64,000 nt of DNA, from assembly GCF_000577895.1 (NCBI RefSeq), contig NZ_HG917868.1, positions 1,798,001 through 1,862,000 of the forward strand, written 5' to 3'. Below the pieces are notes generated by a model. That model was not told the DNA's origin, did no database searches, and was given only the letters and a program-made list of their open reading frames with translations. The stretch's first letter is position 1, and each line of letters opens with the position of its first letter. The DNA comes from Clostridium bornimense (GTDB lineage Bacteria > Bacillota > Clostridia > Clostridiales > Clostridiaceae). A program made the translations under genes and the position numbers. This document shows positions 1 to 8,912 of this stretch, in pieces.

Positions 1-120
1 ACATTCTTTGAAACTATTGCTACTTTTAATATTTATATCTCTGCCAGTAGATTTTTCAGCTGAATTCATATTATTAATCGTATCTATAAAGCTTGCTATA
101 CTATTCCCTATTTTTCTCAC
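1..120 (-). CDS. N-terminal start of a flagellar protein, possibly hook-length control FliK (partial)
   Basis: An open frame reads off the window edge immediately after fliJ; 40 codons are visible with no stop. The GTG at 118-120 overlaps the fliJ TGA stop (GTGA), a typical translational-coupling arrangement, but the AAAGGGG in front of it abuts the start, so the exact start is uncertain. The visible peptide is polar and rich in Ser, Asn and Ile, with no diagnostic motif. In clostridial and Bacillus operons the gene after fliJ is usually fliK, the secreted molecular ruler for hook length; that is the only basis for the name. It could be another operon member. Confidence 0.4.
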   Translation of the reverse strand, partial: MRKIGNSIASFIDTINNMNSAEKSTGRDINIKSSNSFKEC

Positions 121-554
121 CCCCTTTCAGTATTTCTAATAAACCCATATAATGCGAATTCATCATTATTTTTTTGCTCTATGGCTTGAACTTCCTTAAC
201 ATATTCTAAATACTTATTTTCCCTTAACTTTTCAACAGCTTGTCTATCTCTTTGTTTATCTATTAATTCTTTTCTTTTTTCTTCTACTGCTATCGTTTTA
301 TTCTTAAGATTTATTTTTTCCTCTGCTATCCTTTTATCAAGAAAATTCATATAATTATTAACTATCTTATATTCTAGAATTGTAGAGCAATTTTTATTTT
401 TAGAAGTTTCTTTATACTTATCTTTCAAATTTTGCAACTCTTCTTCTACTTTTATTTTTTCATCTTGAGCACTTTTAAATTTTCTTTTACTTTCATCTTC
501 TAAACTTCTTCTTATTTCCAATAATTTTTCTAATCTAAAATGGAATTTTTCCAT
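117..554 (-). CDS. fliJ: Flagellar export chaperone FliJ
   Basis: A 145-residue protein that is almost entirely predicted alpha-helical coiled coil with dense Lys/Glu heptads. It opens with MEKFHFRLEKLLEIRRSLED, the pattern typical of FliJ. FliJ is the central stalk-like component of the flagellar type III export ATPase and helps couple FliI activity to the export gate. The length matches the family (about 140-150 residues). It sits 15 bp after fliI in the canonical fliF-G-H-I-J order, which supports the call more than its weakly conserved sequence. The gene downstream starts at its stop codon. Confidence 0.9.
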   Translation of the reverse strand: MEKFHFRLEKLLEIRRSLEDESKRKFKSAQDEKIKVEEELQNLKDKYKETSKNKNCSTILEYKIVNNYMNFLDKRIAEEKINLKNKTIAVEEKRKELIDKQRDRQAVEKLRENKYLEYVKEVQAIEQKNNDEFALYGFIRNTERG

Positions 555-569
555 CTAAACTTCCCCCAC

Positions 570-1880
570 TTAAACAGAAATGCTTTTTGCTAATTTCTCT
601 TTGACTTCTTCAAAAGAAGTACTTTCATCTATACCTTGCTTTAAAAATCCTAAAATTGAATCATGACATTCTATAGCTTTATCTATATTAGGATTACTCC
701 CCTTTACATATGCTCCTATATTTATCAAATCTTCAGAATTTTCATAAGTAGCTAAAAGATCTCTAAGTTTTGATGCATCGTTTTTATGATTTTTATCAGC
801 TATCTCACTCATAAGTCTCGATACTGATTTTAATACTTCTATAGCTGGATAATGATTTTTAGCAGCAAGGGATCTTGATAACACTATATGTCCATCTAAA
901 ATACCTCTTACTGCATCAGCTATAGGTTCATTAAAGTCATCTCCATCAACTAAAACAGTATAAAAAGCTGTTATTGATCCTTTATCACTAGTTCCAGATC
1001 TCTCCATAAGTTTAGGTAACATTGAAAAAACTGATGGTGTATACCCTTTCGTTGCTGGAGGTTCTCCAATAGCAAGACCAATTTCTCTCTGAGCCATAGC
1101 AAATCTTGTGACAGAATCCATCATCAAAATTACCTTTTTCCCCTGATCTCTGAAATATTCAGCTATAGCTGTAGCTGTGAAAGCTCCTTTAAGTCTTACT
1201 AATGCTGACTGATCAGAAGTAGCACAAACAACAACAGACCTTTTCATTCCTTCTTCACCAAGATCTCTTTCAATAAAATCTCTTACTTCTCTTCCTCTTT
1301 CTCCAATAAGCGCAATTACATTTATATCTCCCTTAGCTTCTCTTGCAATCATTCCAAGTGTAGTACTTTTACCTACACCGGATCCTGCAAAAATCCCCAC
1401 TCTTTGACCTTCACCCATAGTAAGCAGTCCATCAATGGCTCTTACTCCTGTGGGAAGAATCGTTGTAATTCTTTTTCTTCTTAAAGGATCTGGTGGCATT
1501 GCCTCTAATGGATATGGAACACCCTTTTCATTATCTTCACCATCTAAAGGATTTCCAAGTCCATCTAATATCTTACCTAATAAATGCTCTCCACAATTAA
1601 CTGAAAGAGGATGCCCTAGTGGCTCCACCTTACAACCTGGAGCTATTCCTGTTAATTCACCTAGTGGCATCAATATTACTGTATCCTCTTTAAATCCAAC
1701 TACTTCACACTTGATTACATCTTTTTTTATATTATTGATGATACATACCTCACCTACAGCTGCTTTGATACCTTCTGCCTCTATAGTAAGTCCTACAACT
1801 CTAGTTACTGTTCCTTGATATTTATAAGGAGTAATTTTCTCTATTCGCTTAGCTATTCCTTGAAAATCAATATTAATCAT
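570..1880 (-). CDS. fliI: Flagellum-specific export ATPase FliI
   Basis: 436 residues, homologous to the F1-ATPase beta subunit. Visible motifs are the Walker A loop [12 protein letters not shown] (about residues 163-174), a Walker B strand [12 protein letters not shown], and the [13 protein letters not shown] segment typical of type III secretion ATPases. FliI hydrolyses ATP at the cytoplasmic base of the flagellar export apparatus, forming a hexamer regulated by FliH and FliJ, and helps load export substrates. It is full length. It lies 11 bp downstream of fliH and 15 bp upstream of fliJ, within the early flagellar operon that begins at flgB. Confidence 0.98.
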   Translation of the reverse strand: MINIDFQGIAKRIEKITPYKYQGTVTRVVGLTIEAEGIKAAVGEVCIINNIKKDVIKCEVVGFKEDTVILMPLGELTGIAPGCKVEPLGHPLSVNCGEHLLGKILDGLGNPLDGEDNEKGVPYPLEAMPPDPLRRKRITTILPTGVRAIDGLLTMGEGQRVGIFAGSGVGKSTTLGMIAREAKGDINVIALIGERGREVRDFIERDLGEEGMKRSVVVCATSDQSALVRLKGAFTATAIAEYFRDQGKKVILMMDSVTRFAMAQREIGLAIGEPPATKGYTPSVFSMLPKLMERSGTSDKGSITAFYTVLVDGDDFNEPIADAVRGILDGHIVLSRSLAAKNHYPAIEVLKSVSRLMSEIADKNHKNDASKLRDLLATYENSEDLINIGAYVKGSNPNIDKAIECHDSILGFLKQGIDESTSFEEVKEKLAKSISV

Positions 1881-1891
1881 CCTTATCCCTC

Positions 1892-2638
1892 TTAATAATT
1901 CTCAATTACATTTTTTATTTCATCCAGACTACTATTTAGATTAATTTCAACTTTACCTTTTTCACCTATAATAATACCTGCACCATCCTCTATATGGTTG
2001 TCTTCTATTATATTAATCTCCATATTATGAAGTAAATGCTCCCATTCATTTTTCTTTTCTATAAGATGAGAATAGTATTTTTCATTCACCTTAATATAAA
2101 AAACTTCGCCATTCATTGTTTCTTCTAATTGAGAATATAAAATATTATCAAGTATATCCTCTTCATTAAAAGCTTTAAGAAATATATTTTCATATCCTTC
2201 AATGATAATTTTTTTTATATCATCTTCCTTACTAGATAAATACTGCTTATAGACAACATTAGCATTTAATACAATCTCATCACTACGCTTTTCTGCCTCT
2301 GAAATAAGATTTTTAGCTACTTCATTTCCTTCTGCTATGCCTTTCTCATATCCTTCTTTATATGATTTCTGTCTTATAATACTAGCTTCATTTCTAGCCT
2401 CTTCTAAAATTTTATTTTTTTCTTCTTCAGCTTTTTCTAGTATTAATCTACTTTCATTTTCTGCATTCTTAAGCATTTCTTCAATGATTTCTGTTGATTC
2501 ACTTACATCATCATGCAGTATATCCATTTCTTCTTTTGTTATTTCTAATTCATCATTTAATACAATTTCACCTTTAGTAATAATCTCCTTTGGTTCTCCA
2601 ATTGAAGTATTTCTAATAACATTAGATGATAACAGCAT
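1892..2638 (-). CDS. fliH: Flagellar assembly protein FliH, export ATPase regulator
   Basis: About 248 residues from the ATG at 2638. I prefer this start to an in-frame TTG at 2656 because AGAGGTGGGG lies just upstream of the ATG. The central region (about residues 50-130) is a long Glu/Lys/Ala-rich coiled coil, followed by the mixed alpha/beta C-terminal domain that binds FliI in this family (related to SctL and to the V-ATPase E/G stalk). It inhibits and tethers FliI and connects it to the C ring. The 5' end overlaps the end of fliG by 17 bp, indicating translational coupling. Confidence 0.9.
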   Translation of the reverse strand: MLLSSNVIRNTSIGEPKEIITKGEIVLNDELEITKEEMDILHDDVSESTEIIEEMLKNAENESRLILEKAEEEKNKILEEARNEASIIRQKSYKEGYEKGIAEGNEVAKNLISEAEKRSDEIVLNANVVYKQYLSSKEDDIKKIIIEGYENIFLKAFNEEDILDNILYSQLEETMNGEVFYIKVNEKYYSHLIEKKNEWEHLLHNMEINIIEDNHIEDGAGIIIGEKGKVEINLNSSLDEIKNVIENY

Positions 2639-3638
2639 CTTCCCCACCTCTAGCAATTACAATTTCTCCATTTTCATCAAGTCTTCTTATAACCGCTAAA
2701 ATCTTAGTTTGTGCCTTTTCAACATCAGCAATTCTAACTGGCCCTAAGAATTCTATATCTTCCTTCATTGAAGCAGCAGCTCTCTTTGATTGATTTCTGA
2801 AAATAACTTCTGATACTTCCTCTGAAGATCCTTTCAATGCTAACGCTAAATCTTTTCCATCTACTTCTCTTAATATTCTTTGAATTGCTACATCATCAAG
2901 AGCAATAATATCTTCAAAGACAAACATTGATTCCTTAACTTTTTCAGCAATTTCTGGATCTTGTCTTTCTAATGCTTCCATAATATTCTTTTCTGTACTT
3001 CTATCAACTTGATTTAATATATCAACAATTGATTGTAGTCCTCCAATTGATGTAACTTCATTTCTTACTATTGATGACAATTTCATATTTAATGTTTTTT
3101 CTACTTCCTTTATCACTGTAGGCGATGTAGTATTCATAACCGCTATTCTATACGCCACTTCCTCTTGTACTTCTTGAGGTAATTCTGATAAAATCTGAGC
3201 TGCTTTATCTACATTTATATGACAAAGTATCAATGCTATAGTTTGTGGATGTTCATTTGAAATTATATTAAGTAATTGTATTGAGTCAGCTTTTCTAGCA
3301 AGTGCAAATGGTCTATATTGCTGAGTCTCTTCAGATACCTTATCTAAAATCTCTTTTGCCTTCTGATTACCTAACGCCTTACTTAAAAGATCCTTAGCAT
3401 AATCAAATCCACCCTCTAAAATATAATCTTTAGCTTTATTCATTTGAATAAATTCTTCAAGTATCTCTGACTTTTCTGTAGTGCTTACTGTAGTAGTATT
3501 TGCAATTTCATAAGTAATTCTTTGAATATCTCTTTCTGGCAATTTATTTATTATATTGGCAGAGGCTTCTGGTCCTAAAGTAATAAATAAAATTGCTGCT
3601 TTTTGAACTCCTGTTAATCCTTTATCTTTAGCCACCAA
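2622..3638 (-). CDS. fliG: Flagellar motor switch protein FliG
   Basis: 338 residues, the normal FliG length. The EHPQ motif in the middle domain (SNEHPQTIALIL, about residues 131-142) and the C-terminal torque-generating region (FVFEDIIALDDVAIQRILRE, then DLALALKG) are clear. FliG forms the rotor ring that binds FliF, contacts FliM and interacts with the stator MotA. The start is a non-ATG codon: TTG at 3638, or the GTG right after it, 6-9 nt downstream of GAGG. The gene is 3 bp from fliF and overlaps fliH. Confidence 0.97.
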   Translation of the reverse strand: MVAKDKGLTGVQKAAILFITLGPEASANIINKLPERDIQRITYEIANTTTVSTTEKSEILEEFIQMNKAKDYILEGGFDYAKDLLSKALGNQKAKEILDKVSEETQQYRPFALARKADSIQLLNIISNEHPQTIALILCHINVDKAAQILSELPQEVQEEVAYRIAVMNTTSPTVIKEVEKTLNMKLSSIVRNEVTSIGGLQSIVDILNQVDRSTEKNIMEALERQDPEIAEKVKESMFVFEDIIALDDVAIQRILREVDGKDLALALKGSSEEVSEVIFRNQSKRAAASMKEDIEFLGPVRIADVEKAQTKILAVIRRLDENGEIVIARGGEDAVII

Positions 3639-3641
3639 TTA

Positions 3642-5231
3642 TCACCTCTCATCACTAGAAATCCAAGATTTAATTATCTCTAATACTTGATCTGGCTTTT
3701 CTTGTGCATATTTCTTAAGCTCATTTTCTAATACCTGTTTATTATTTGGTTCATCAAAGTTCACAGGTTTATATACTTCTGTTTCATCTATTTCATCATC
3801 AATAATTGCATCAAGAGTATTTTCATTTTCCATTACTACTTCTTCATTATTCTTTTTCTTCTTTCTCATTACAATTATTAAAGTAATTAATAATACTAGT
3901 ACTACAGCACCAATAATTGAATATCTAATAATTTTTTCTCTCTTTTCCTTAGCTTCTGCTTCTTCCATCTCTTTTAAAGCCTCAGCTGCTAATTCTTTTG
4001 TTTCAGAGTCAAATTCTTTGCCCATAACTACTGTATTTTCAGCATTAGATTGTCCTATAGTCTTATTTACCACTGATTGTATATCTTCTTTTTCTACCAA
4101 TCCTAAACTTGGAGTATCGATTATTACAGAAGCATATACATTTTTAACCTTTCCTGGAGCTTGAACTCTATTTTCTTCAGTTTTCCCAGATGTATTGTAA
4201 TTAGTTATAGACTCATAATTTGTTACAGAGCTATCATTAATTACTTCATCCTCAATCTTATTGGACATATTCTCATCTACCGGTGATTGTGATACCGCTC
4301 CACCTTCACTATTATCCTTATTTATTGTTATTTGTTCACTTTCTTTTGGTGGATCTTTTTCTGTAGTAACAGAATTTTGTGTATAAGTATCAAAATCCAT
4401 ATCTACATTTACTTTTACTTTTACTTTACTTTTACCATATACAGGTTCTAATTGACCTTGTACTTTTTCTTCCAAGTATTTTTCATATTTTGATTTATCC
4501 TCTAATTGCTTCTCTACAGAACTACTTGAACTTGAACTAGAATTTCCATTTTCATCATATAATCCATCTGTTAATAAATTACCATTTGTATCTGCAATAG
4601 TTATATTGCTTGTTGGTAGATTTTTAACTGACATTGATACTAAATTTACTAGAGCCCTTACTTGGCTTTCTTCTAAACTTTCCCCTGACTTTAGTTTAAC
4701 AACTACTGCCGCTGTTGCATTAGTAGGATCCTTAACAAAAGTAGAGTCTTCAGGCATAACTAAATTAACCTTAACATTTTCCACTTCTTCCAAGTTTTTT
4801 ATAGTTCTTTCTAATTCCCCTTGAACTGCTCTTTGATATTTTACAGAAAACTCTGAATCTGTAAGTCCAAACTGACTTGATTCATCAAATATCTCAAATC
4901 CGATAGATCCATTTGACAACTCAGAAGCTAGACTTAATTTAAGCGTTCCTACTTGGTCTTCTGGTACTAAAATCGAATTGCTACTATTATCTACTTTATA
5001 CTTAACACCCTTACTATCTAAGGATTCAATTATTACTTTAGAATCATTTGCATCTAAATTAGAAAACAAAGTAGTATATTTTGTTTTAAACATATATGTA
5101 CTAAGTACGGCAATAGTCCCTATGAACACTAAAGTTAAAATTATATATGCAACTTTTTTAGTAACAGATAAAGCTTTGAATTTATCTATAAATGTTCCAA
5201 ATAATTTCTTTATCTTATCCAACTTATACAC
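3642..5231 (-). CDS. fliF: Flagellar MS-ring protein FliF
   Basis: 529 residues with the expected architecture: a first transmembrane helix at about residues 27-47, a periplasmic-side ring-building region containing a Ser-rich linker and the YscJ/FliF fold, a second transmembrane helix at about 434-455 followed by a Lys-rich stop-transfer patch, and a cytoplasmic C-terminal tail that recruits FliG. FliF polymerises into the MS ring, the assembly platform for the basal body and export gate. It is immediately upstream of fliG and 6 bp downstream of fliE. Confidence 0.97.
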   Translation of the reverse strand: MYKLDKIKKLFGTFIDKFKALSVTKKVAYIILTLVFIGTIAVLSTYMFKTKYTTLFSNLDANDSKVIIESLDSKGVKYKVDNSSNSILVPEDQVGTLKLSLASELSNGSIGFEIFDESSQFGLTDSEFSVKYQRAVQGELERTIKNLEEVENVKVNLVMPEDSTFVKDPTNATAAVVVKLKSGESLEESQVRALVNLVSMSVKNLPTSNITIADTNGNLLTDGLYDENGNSSSSSSSSVEKQLEDKSKYEKYLEEKVQGQLEPVYGKSKVKVKVNVDMDFDTYTQNSVTTEKDPPKESEQITINKDNSEGGAVSQSPVDENMSNKIEDEVINDSSVTNYESITNYNTSGKTEENRVQAPGKVKNVYASVIIDTPSLGLVEKEDIQSVVNKTIGQSNAENTVVMGKEFDSETKELAAEALKEMEEAEAKEKREKIIRYSIIGAVVLVLLITLIIVMRKKKKNNEEVVMENENTLDAIIDDEIDETEVYKPVNFDEPNNKQVLENELKKYAQEKPDQVLEIIKSWISSDER

Positions 5232-5237
5232 TCCTTA

Positions 5238-5552
5238 CTATAGTTGCATTGATAGTATTTCTTTATACGCTTCTACAAGTTTATTTCTTACTTCTACTGC
5301 CAATTGAAGAGAGCCTTTTGCTTCCTCTGTAGCAATCATAACATTATGAATATCTTCTTCTTCCCCATTTATAAAGTTAATTGTTGTTTCTTCAGATTCT
5401 ATAATTTTATCATTAACAGCTTGTATCTTTTCTCCTAAAACATCAGAAAAACTTATACTTGATGTATTTGTATCACTTTCTTTATTACTATTTGTTCCTA
5501 TACTATTTACTTTATTTAAATACTCTGTTGGTATGTATTTATTTACTATCAT
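5238..5552 (-). CDS. fliE: Flagellar hook-basal body complex protein FliE
   Basis: 104 residues. The C-terminal half carries the family signature: SFSDVLGEKIQAVND, then helices ending in KGSLQLAVEVRNKLVEAYKEI. FliE is the export-gate/rod junction protein that links the MS ring to the proximal rod and is among the first flagellar proteins exported. It sits between flgC and fliF, 14 bp after flgC, as in most Firmicute operons. Confidence 0.95.
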   Translation of the reverse strand: MIVNKYIPTEYLNKVNSIGTNSNKESDTNTSSISFSDVLGEKIQAVNDKIIESEETTINFINGEEEDIHNVMIATEEAKGSLQLAVEVRNKLVEAYKEILSMQL

Positions 5553-5566
5553 TTTCCGTCTTCCCC

Positions 5567-5992
5567 CTACTTACCAATTTCTAATGCTTTTAAATACATA
5601 TTTTTTGTTGTACTTATTACTGTTGTATTTGCTTCATATGCTCTACTAGATGCAATTAAATCTGCCATTTCATTCAATATATTTACATTAGGCATTGCTA
5701 CATATCCATTCTCATCTGCATCCGGATGTGTGGGATCATACATTGTTTTAAGATCACTAGTATCATCAACAATAGCAGACACTTTTACCCCATTTCCATT
5801 GAAGCTACTTTTATCCTTTGCCGCTTTTAAATTTTCTTCAAAAACTGCTATTTTTCTTACATATGGACCACCAGATTCCGTTCTAGTAGTATTTACATTA
5901 GCAACATTTGAAGCTATCGTATCCATTCTTAATCTTTCTGCCGATAAACCGGAAGAACTTATACGTAAAGTATCGAAAACTCCTAAAGTCAT
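5567..5992 (-). CDS. flgC: Flagellar basal-body rod protein FlgC
   Basis: 141 residues. The N-terminal rod-protein signature [20 protein letters not shown] (near residues 14-33) and the C-terminal [19 protein letters not shown] helix are typical of FlgC, a proximal rod subunit exported through the type III apparatus. No signal peptide is present, as expected. The gene follows flgB by 22 bp. Confidence 0.97.
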   Translation of the reverse strand: MTLGVFDTLRISSSGLSAERLRMDTIASNVANVNTTRTESGGPYVRKIAVFEENLKAAKDKSSFNGNGVKVSAIVDDTSDLKTMYDPTHPDADENGYVAMPNVNILNEMADLIASSRAYEANTTVISTTKNMYLKALEIGK

Positions 5993-6014
5993 CTTTCCCC
6001 TCCTATAAAGTCTA

Positions 6015-6404
6015 TTAATTTCCTCTAGCTATCTTATTCATAGCAAACCTACTATTTAATGCTGTAGTCAAAGACTCATACATCATATTATTAGCCGTTA
6101 AATTCACCATTTCAGTATCAATATCAACATTATTTCCATCACTTCTTGTTGATGTACTATTATCTGTAATAATTCTTTCATCCCCTGATTCATTACTACT
6201 AGATATGTGTTTTTCACTAGTGGTCTTTAATCTTACTGATTTTATCGTATTTTGTAAAGTATCCTCAAAAGATACATATTTTCTCTTATATCCAGCTGTA
6301 TTAATATTGGAAATATTATTAGCTATGACTTTGTTTCTTAAAGCTGATACATCTAAATCATCTTTTATAAGATTGTATGCGACACTTGAAATATTATTAG
6401 ACAA
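6015..6404 (-). CDS. flgB: Flagellar basal-body rod protein FlgB
   Basis: 129 residues with the rod motif [20 protein letters not shown] near residues 19-38 and the C-terminal [17 protein letters not shown] helix. FlgB is a proximal rod component. It is the first gene of the flgB-flgC-fliE-fliF-fliG-fliH-fliI-fliJ operon. A strong GGGAGGGG ribosome binding site lies about 6 nt upstream of the ATG, and a roughly 300-bp intergenic region carries its promoter. Confidence 0.96.
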   Translation of the reverse strand: MSNNISSVAYNLIKDDLDVSALRNKVIANNISNINTAGYKRKYVSFEDTLQNTIKSVRLKTTSEKHISSSNESGDERIITDNSTSTRSDGNNVDIDTEMVNLTANNMMYESLTTALNSRFAMNKIARGN

Positions 6405-6700
6405 TTTTACCCCTCCCTACGTTATACATTATACACTGTTTTTTTTCTCCTTTAAACAAGTTATATCAGCATTTGCACCACATTTTTTTACAAATTATTA
6501 CTTTTAACCAATATTATAGCACCAGCAAAAGAATTCACTTATTTTTTTATCATTTATATAAATTTTATTATAATATACATTATTAAGTTTACATATTATG
6601 TATTAATGCTTTGTTTTTGTCGAACGATTTCTTGTTTTGTATAGCTCACTCCTAATTAAATTTAATAATCTTAACAAAAAAATAGTCATAAAATGCAGTA
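6405..6700 (-). promoter_or_regulatory. flgB operon upstream region: candidate extended -10 promoter and a Spo0A-box match
   Basis: This 296-bp gap encodes no convincing protein. On the minus strand the best promoter candidate is TGC-TATAAT (6513-6521), an extended -10 with no good -35. A second TATAAT-like site lies farther upstream. At 6616-6624 the plus strand reads TTTGTCGAA, a perfect match to the Spo0A box of Bacillus and Clostridium. No sigma-D match with correct spacing and no c-di-GMP riboswitch consensus was found. By analogy this early operon would use the housekeeping sigma factor. Assignments are by eye and tentative. Confidence 0.35.
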
Positions 6701-6744
6701 AAAAAAATCATATAAAAAGCAATCTATCAACTTTTTATATGATT
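6701..6744 (-). terminator. Rho-independent terminator after pseF
   Basis: A perfect 14-bp inverted repeat (arms 6706-6719 and 6731-6744, 11-nt loop) is followed on the minus strand by a run of T. It starts 8 bp after the pseF stop and insulates the glycosylation island from the flgB operon. Confidence 0.9.
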
Positions 6745-6752
6745 TGTATGAT

Positions 6753-7490
6753 TTAACTATTTTTTTGAATTACTTCTTTGTTAAGATTATCTATATGACT
6801 TTCATCAATATAATGTACTATATTATTATATTGTAAATCTTCCTTTTTTATATTTTCTATTATATTTTTTACAACCTGAAAATCTTCAAAAGTATCAACA
6901 CACACCCTATAGTTTCTATTAAATTCTTTTTCTCCTATAACATACCCTATATTAAATAACTCTTTATTCTCATAAATAAATAAAGTTACATGTTCTTTAT
7001 ATTTATTTATAACACCTGCATATTTTTCGCTAACAATATTATAAGTTCTAAATAAACTTTCCTTAGTAAATACCTCAATATCAAATCCTCTAATAAAAGT
7101 ATTCGGTACATCTAACCTTACATAATCATATTTATACATAATAAGTTTTGTAATTACGTTATCAACAATAATAGGATCTATAAGTGGACAATCTCCAGTA
7201 ATTCTTATTATTACATCTCCATTATACTTTTCAGAACACTTAACATATCGTTCTAATACATTTTCTTCACTACCTCTAAAACATTCTATTTTATACTCTT
7301 TGGCTACATCAACCAACTTATCGTCTTGTTTTTTATTAGATGTAGCTAATATTATTTCATCTATATACCTACTTCTTTTTAATCTATCTATAGTATATCC
7401 AATCAGAGGTATTCCTTTTATTGGTTTTACAACTTTCCCAGGCAATCTTTCCGAACCCATTCTGGCCTGTATTATGCATATAATTTTCAT
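6753..7490 (-). CDS. pseF: CMP-sugar cytidylyltransferase, SpsF/PseF type
   Basis: 245 residues. The N-terminal nucleotide-binding signature IIQARMGSERLPGKV and the RITGDCPLIDP segment identify an acylneuraminate/SpsF-type cytidylyltransferase. With pseC, pseI and pseG nearby, the likely reaction is CTP plus pseudaminic acid (or a derivative) to the CMP-activated donor used by the Maf transferase. It is the last gene of the island, preceded by AGGAGG, with a weak terminator between it and the divergent flagellin. The exact nonulosonate substrate cannot be read from sequence; a different 3-deoxy sugar is possible. Confidence 0.8.
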   Translation of the reverse strand: MKIICIIQARMGSERLPGKVVKPIKGIPLIGYTIDRLKRSRYIDEIILATSNKKQDDKLVDVAKEYKIECFRGSEENVLERYVKCSEKYNGDVIIRITGDCPLIDPIIVDNVITKLIMYKYDYVRLDVPNTFIRGFDIEVFTKESLFRTYNIVSEKYAGVINKYKEHVTLFIYENKELFNIGYVIGEKEFNRNYRVCVDTFEDFQVVKNIIENIKKEDLQYNNIVHYIDESHIDNLNKEVIQKNS

Positions 7491-7501
7491 AAAATCCTCC
7501 T

Positions 7502-7533
7502 AAAAAAAGAGGTATCTTATAGATTACCCCTCT
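7502..7533 (-). terminator. Probable terminator or attenuator between divergent flagellin and pseF
   Basis: On the minus strand AGAGGGGTA ... TACCTCT forms an imperfect hairpin (a two-base bulge) followed by seven T. It lies 9 bp after the flagellin-like stop and 12 bp before the pseF start. No promoter for pseF is evident, so partial read-through is likely. Confidence 0.6.
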
Positions 7534-7541
7534 TATTCTTA

Positions 7542-8375
7542 TTAAATTCCTTGAAGTATCCTTAATACATCTTGCGGAAAATTATTTGTTTGTTGCATTA
7601 TAGAAATCCCAGCAGTAACAAGTACATCATTCTTTGCTAAATTCATCATTTCTGTTGCAACATCTGCATCAACTAAAGAACTATCTGCTGCCTCTAACCT
7701 TATAGAGATTTCCTCTAAATCATTATAACAACTCTCAAATCTATTTGATACCCCTCCAAGTTTTCCTCTATGTAAGCTTAATTTATTTATAGATTCATCT
7801 ATTATAGATAATGACTTTTCCATATCATTTACATCTACATCTTGCAAATTCATATCAGAGTTTTCTCCTGAGGGAAATGCATCTAAATTCATATTAATTA
7901 CAGGAATCTCAATAAACTCTCCTGAATTAGCTCCTGAAGGTACTTTTAATGATTTTTCCAAATCACCATTAATTATATTCACATTATTCATACTTGTATT
8001 ATTCACAAGATCATTAATACCTTTTTTCAACTGTTCAATCTCTTTTGATATCATCTCTTTTTCATCATCTGTCTTTGTTCCGTCGCATTGAATAGTTAGC
8101 TCTCTCATTCTTTGAAGGCAATTTGAGACTTCATCTAATCCACCTTCAGTTGTTTGTATTAATGAAACACTATCCTGTGCATTTCTAGATGCCATTTGAA
8201 GGCTTCTTATTTTCATCTTTATGCTTTCAGATTTAGATAAAGCACTAGGGTCATCTTTAGCTGCACTTACTTTTAATCCCGTGGAAATATTGCTTATACT
8301 ATTAGATTGAGCTGTTAGACTTTTTTTATATGTCCTATAAGTGCTTAACGATGCCATATTATGCATTAATCTCAT
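7542..8375 (-). CDS. Divergent flagellin (third flagellin paralog)
   Basis: 277 residues with both flagellin end domains: an N-terminal D0/D1 region (SLTAQSNSISNISTGLKVSA, then SRNAQDSVSLIQTTEGGLDE) and a C-terminal region (LVDADVATEMMNLAKNDVL ... PQDVLRILQGI). It is clearly homologous to the two major flagellins at 31-33 kb but strongly diverged, lacking their MIINHNMNAMNANRQ opening. It contains three Cys residues, unusual for a flagellin. It has its own sigma-D-type promoter at 8447-8473 and a good GGAGGGG ribosome binding site, but no CsrA hairpin in its leader. It may be a minor filament, cap-proximal or structural flagellin. Confidence 0.9.
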   Translation of the reverse strand: MRLMHNMASLSTYRTYKKSLTAQSNSISNISTGLKVSAAKDDPSALSKSESIKMKIRSLQMASRNAQDSVSLIQTTEGGLDEVSNCLQRMRELTIQCDGTKTDDEKEMISKEIEQLKKGINDLVNNTSMNNVNIINGDLEKSLKVPSGANSGEFIEIPVINMNLDAFPSGENSDMNLQDVDVNDMEKSLSIIDESINKLSLHRGKLGGVSNRFESCYNDLEEISIRLEAADSSLVDADVATEMMNLAKNDVLVTAGISIMQQTNNFPQDVLRILQGI

Positions 8376-8446
8376 TTAATCCCCTCCATTTACAATGTAT
8401 TTATAATCTATTTCATAATTCCACTCTAAATTAATATATATATTAA

Positions 8447-8473
8447 TATTCGATTTCTTATTTTTTTTCTTTA
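8447..8473 (-). promoter_or_regulatory. Sigma-D (sigma-28) type promoter of the divergent flagellin
   Basis: Minus strand TAAA (8470-8473), 15-bp spacer, then ATCGAATA (8447-8454). This fits the TAAA-N15-NNCGAWWA pattern that recurs before the flagellin and flgM genes here. It lies about 70 bp upstream of the start codon. Confidence 0.65.
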
Positions 8474-8484
8474 GTATATTTATA

Positions 8485-8534
8485 AAACAAAAAGGAGTTG
8501 TCAAAAATCAAATTTTCATTTGATGACAAACTCC
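8485..8534 (-). terminator. Rho-independent terminator after the 118-residue gene
   Basis: On the minus strand GGAGTTTGTCATCAAAT pairs with ATTTGATTTTTGACAACTCC (small internal mismatches), followed by TTTTTGTTTT. It begins about 10 bp after the stop at 8544 and separates the pse operon from the divergent flagellin unit. Confidence 0.85.
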
Positions 8535-8543
8535 AGCTATAAT

Positions 8544-8900
8544 TTATTTATTTTTCTTAACAGTTTGTAATGAAGTCTTAATATTGCTTGTTCCTTCTAA
8601 AACTTCATATTCAAGAACGTCTCCTAAAAGGTTATAGTCACTATTTTCAAAAGCTTCTATAGCCAATTTTAATTTTTCATTTACATCTTCTATATCTACC
8701 TTACTAGTTTGTAAATCTTTAGTTCCTGCTGCAACATCTATAACCCATTGTATTGCATCTAATATCTCTAATAAAAGTTTAGAACCATCTGCTATTTTAT
8801 CGCTTCTAAAAAGTTCTGCACCATTTGATATAGCCTTTTCTAGCTTATCACAATATTCAATAGCTTTATCTACTACTTCTACTAATTCCTTGTTATCCAT
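8544..8900 (-). CDS. Unknown 118-residue helical protein in the pse operon
   Basis: I do not recognise this protein. It is acidic, almost wholly predicted alpha-helical, with no Cys-rich, membrane or signal segments. Three or four amphipathic helices are suggested (DNKELVEVVDKAIEYCDKLE, then KIADGSKLLLEILDAIQWV). It follows pseC by 12 bp with a clean ribosome binding site and ends at a terminator, so it is the last gene of the pseI-SDR-pseC transcript. Its position next to the divergent flagellin would suit a small secretion chaperone or an accessory factor for glycosylation, but that is inference only. Confidence 0.75.
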   Translation of the reverse strand: MDNKELVEVVDKAIEYCDKLEKAISNGAELFRSDKIADGSKLLLEILDAIQWVIDVAAGTKDLQTSKVDIEDVNEKLKLAIEAFENSDYNLLGDVLEYEVLEGTSNIKTSLQTVKKNK

Positions 8901-8912
8901 AATAATATCCTC

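Noticed and set aside
1435-1818. Plus-strand open frame of 127 codons antisense to fliI
   Set aside because: Lies wholly within the conserved fliI gene, has no ribosome binding site and a composition expected of the complementary strand of a real gene.
6405-6700. c-di-GMP riboswitch upstream of flgB, as known in some clostridia
   Set aside because: No conserved GEMM core was found and the region is too AT-rich for the expected helices.
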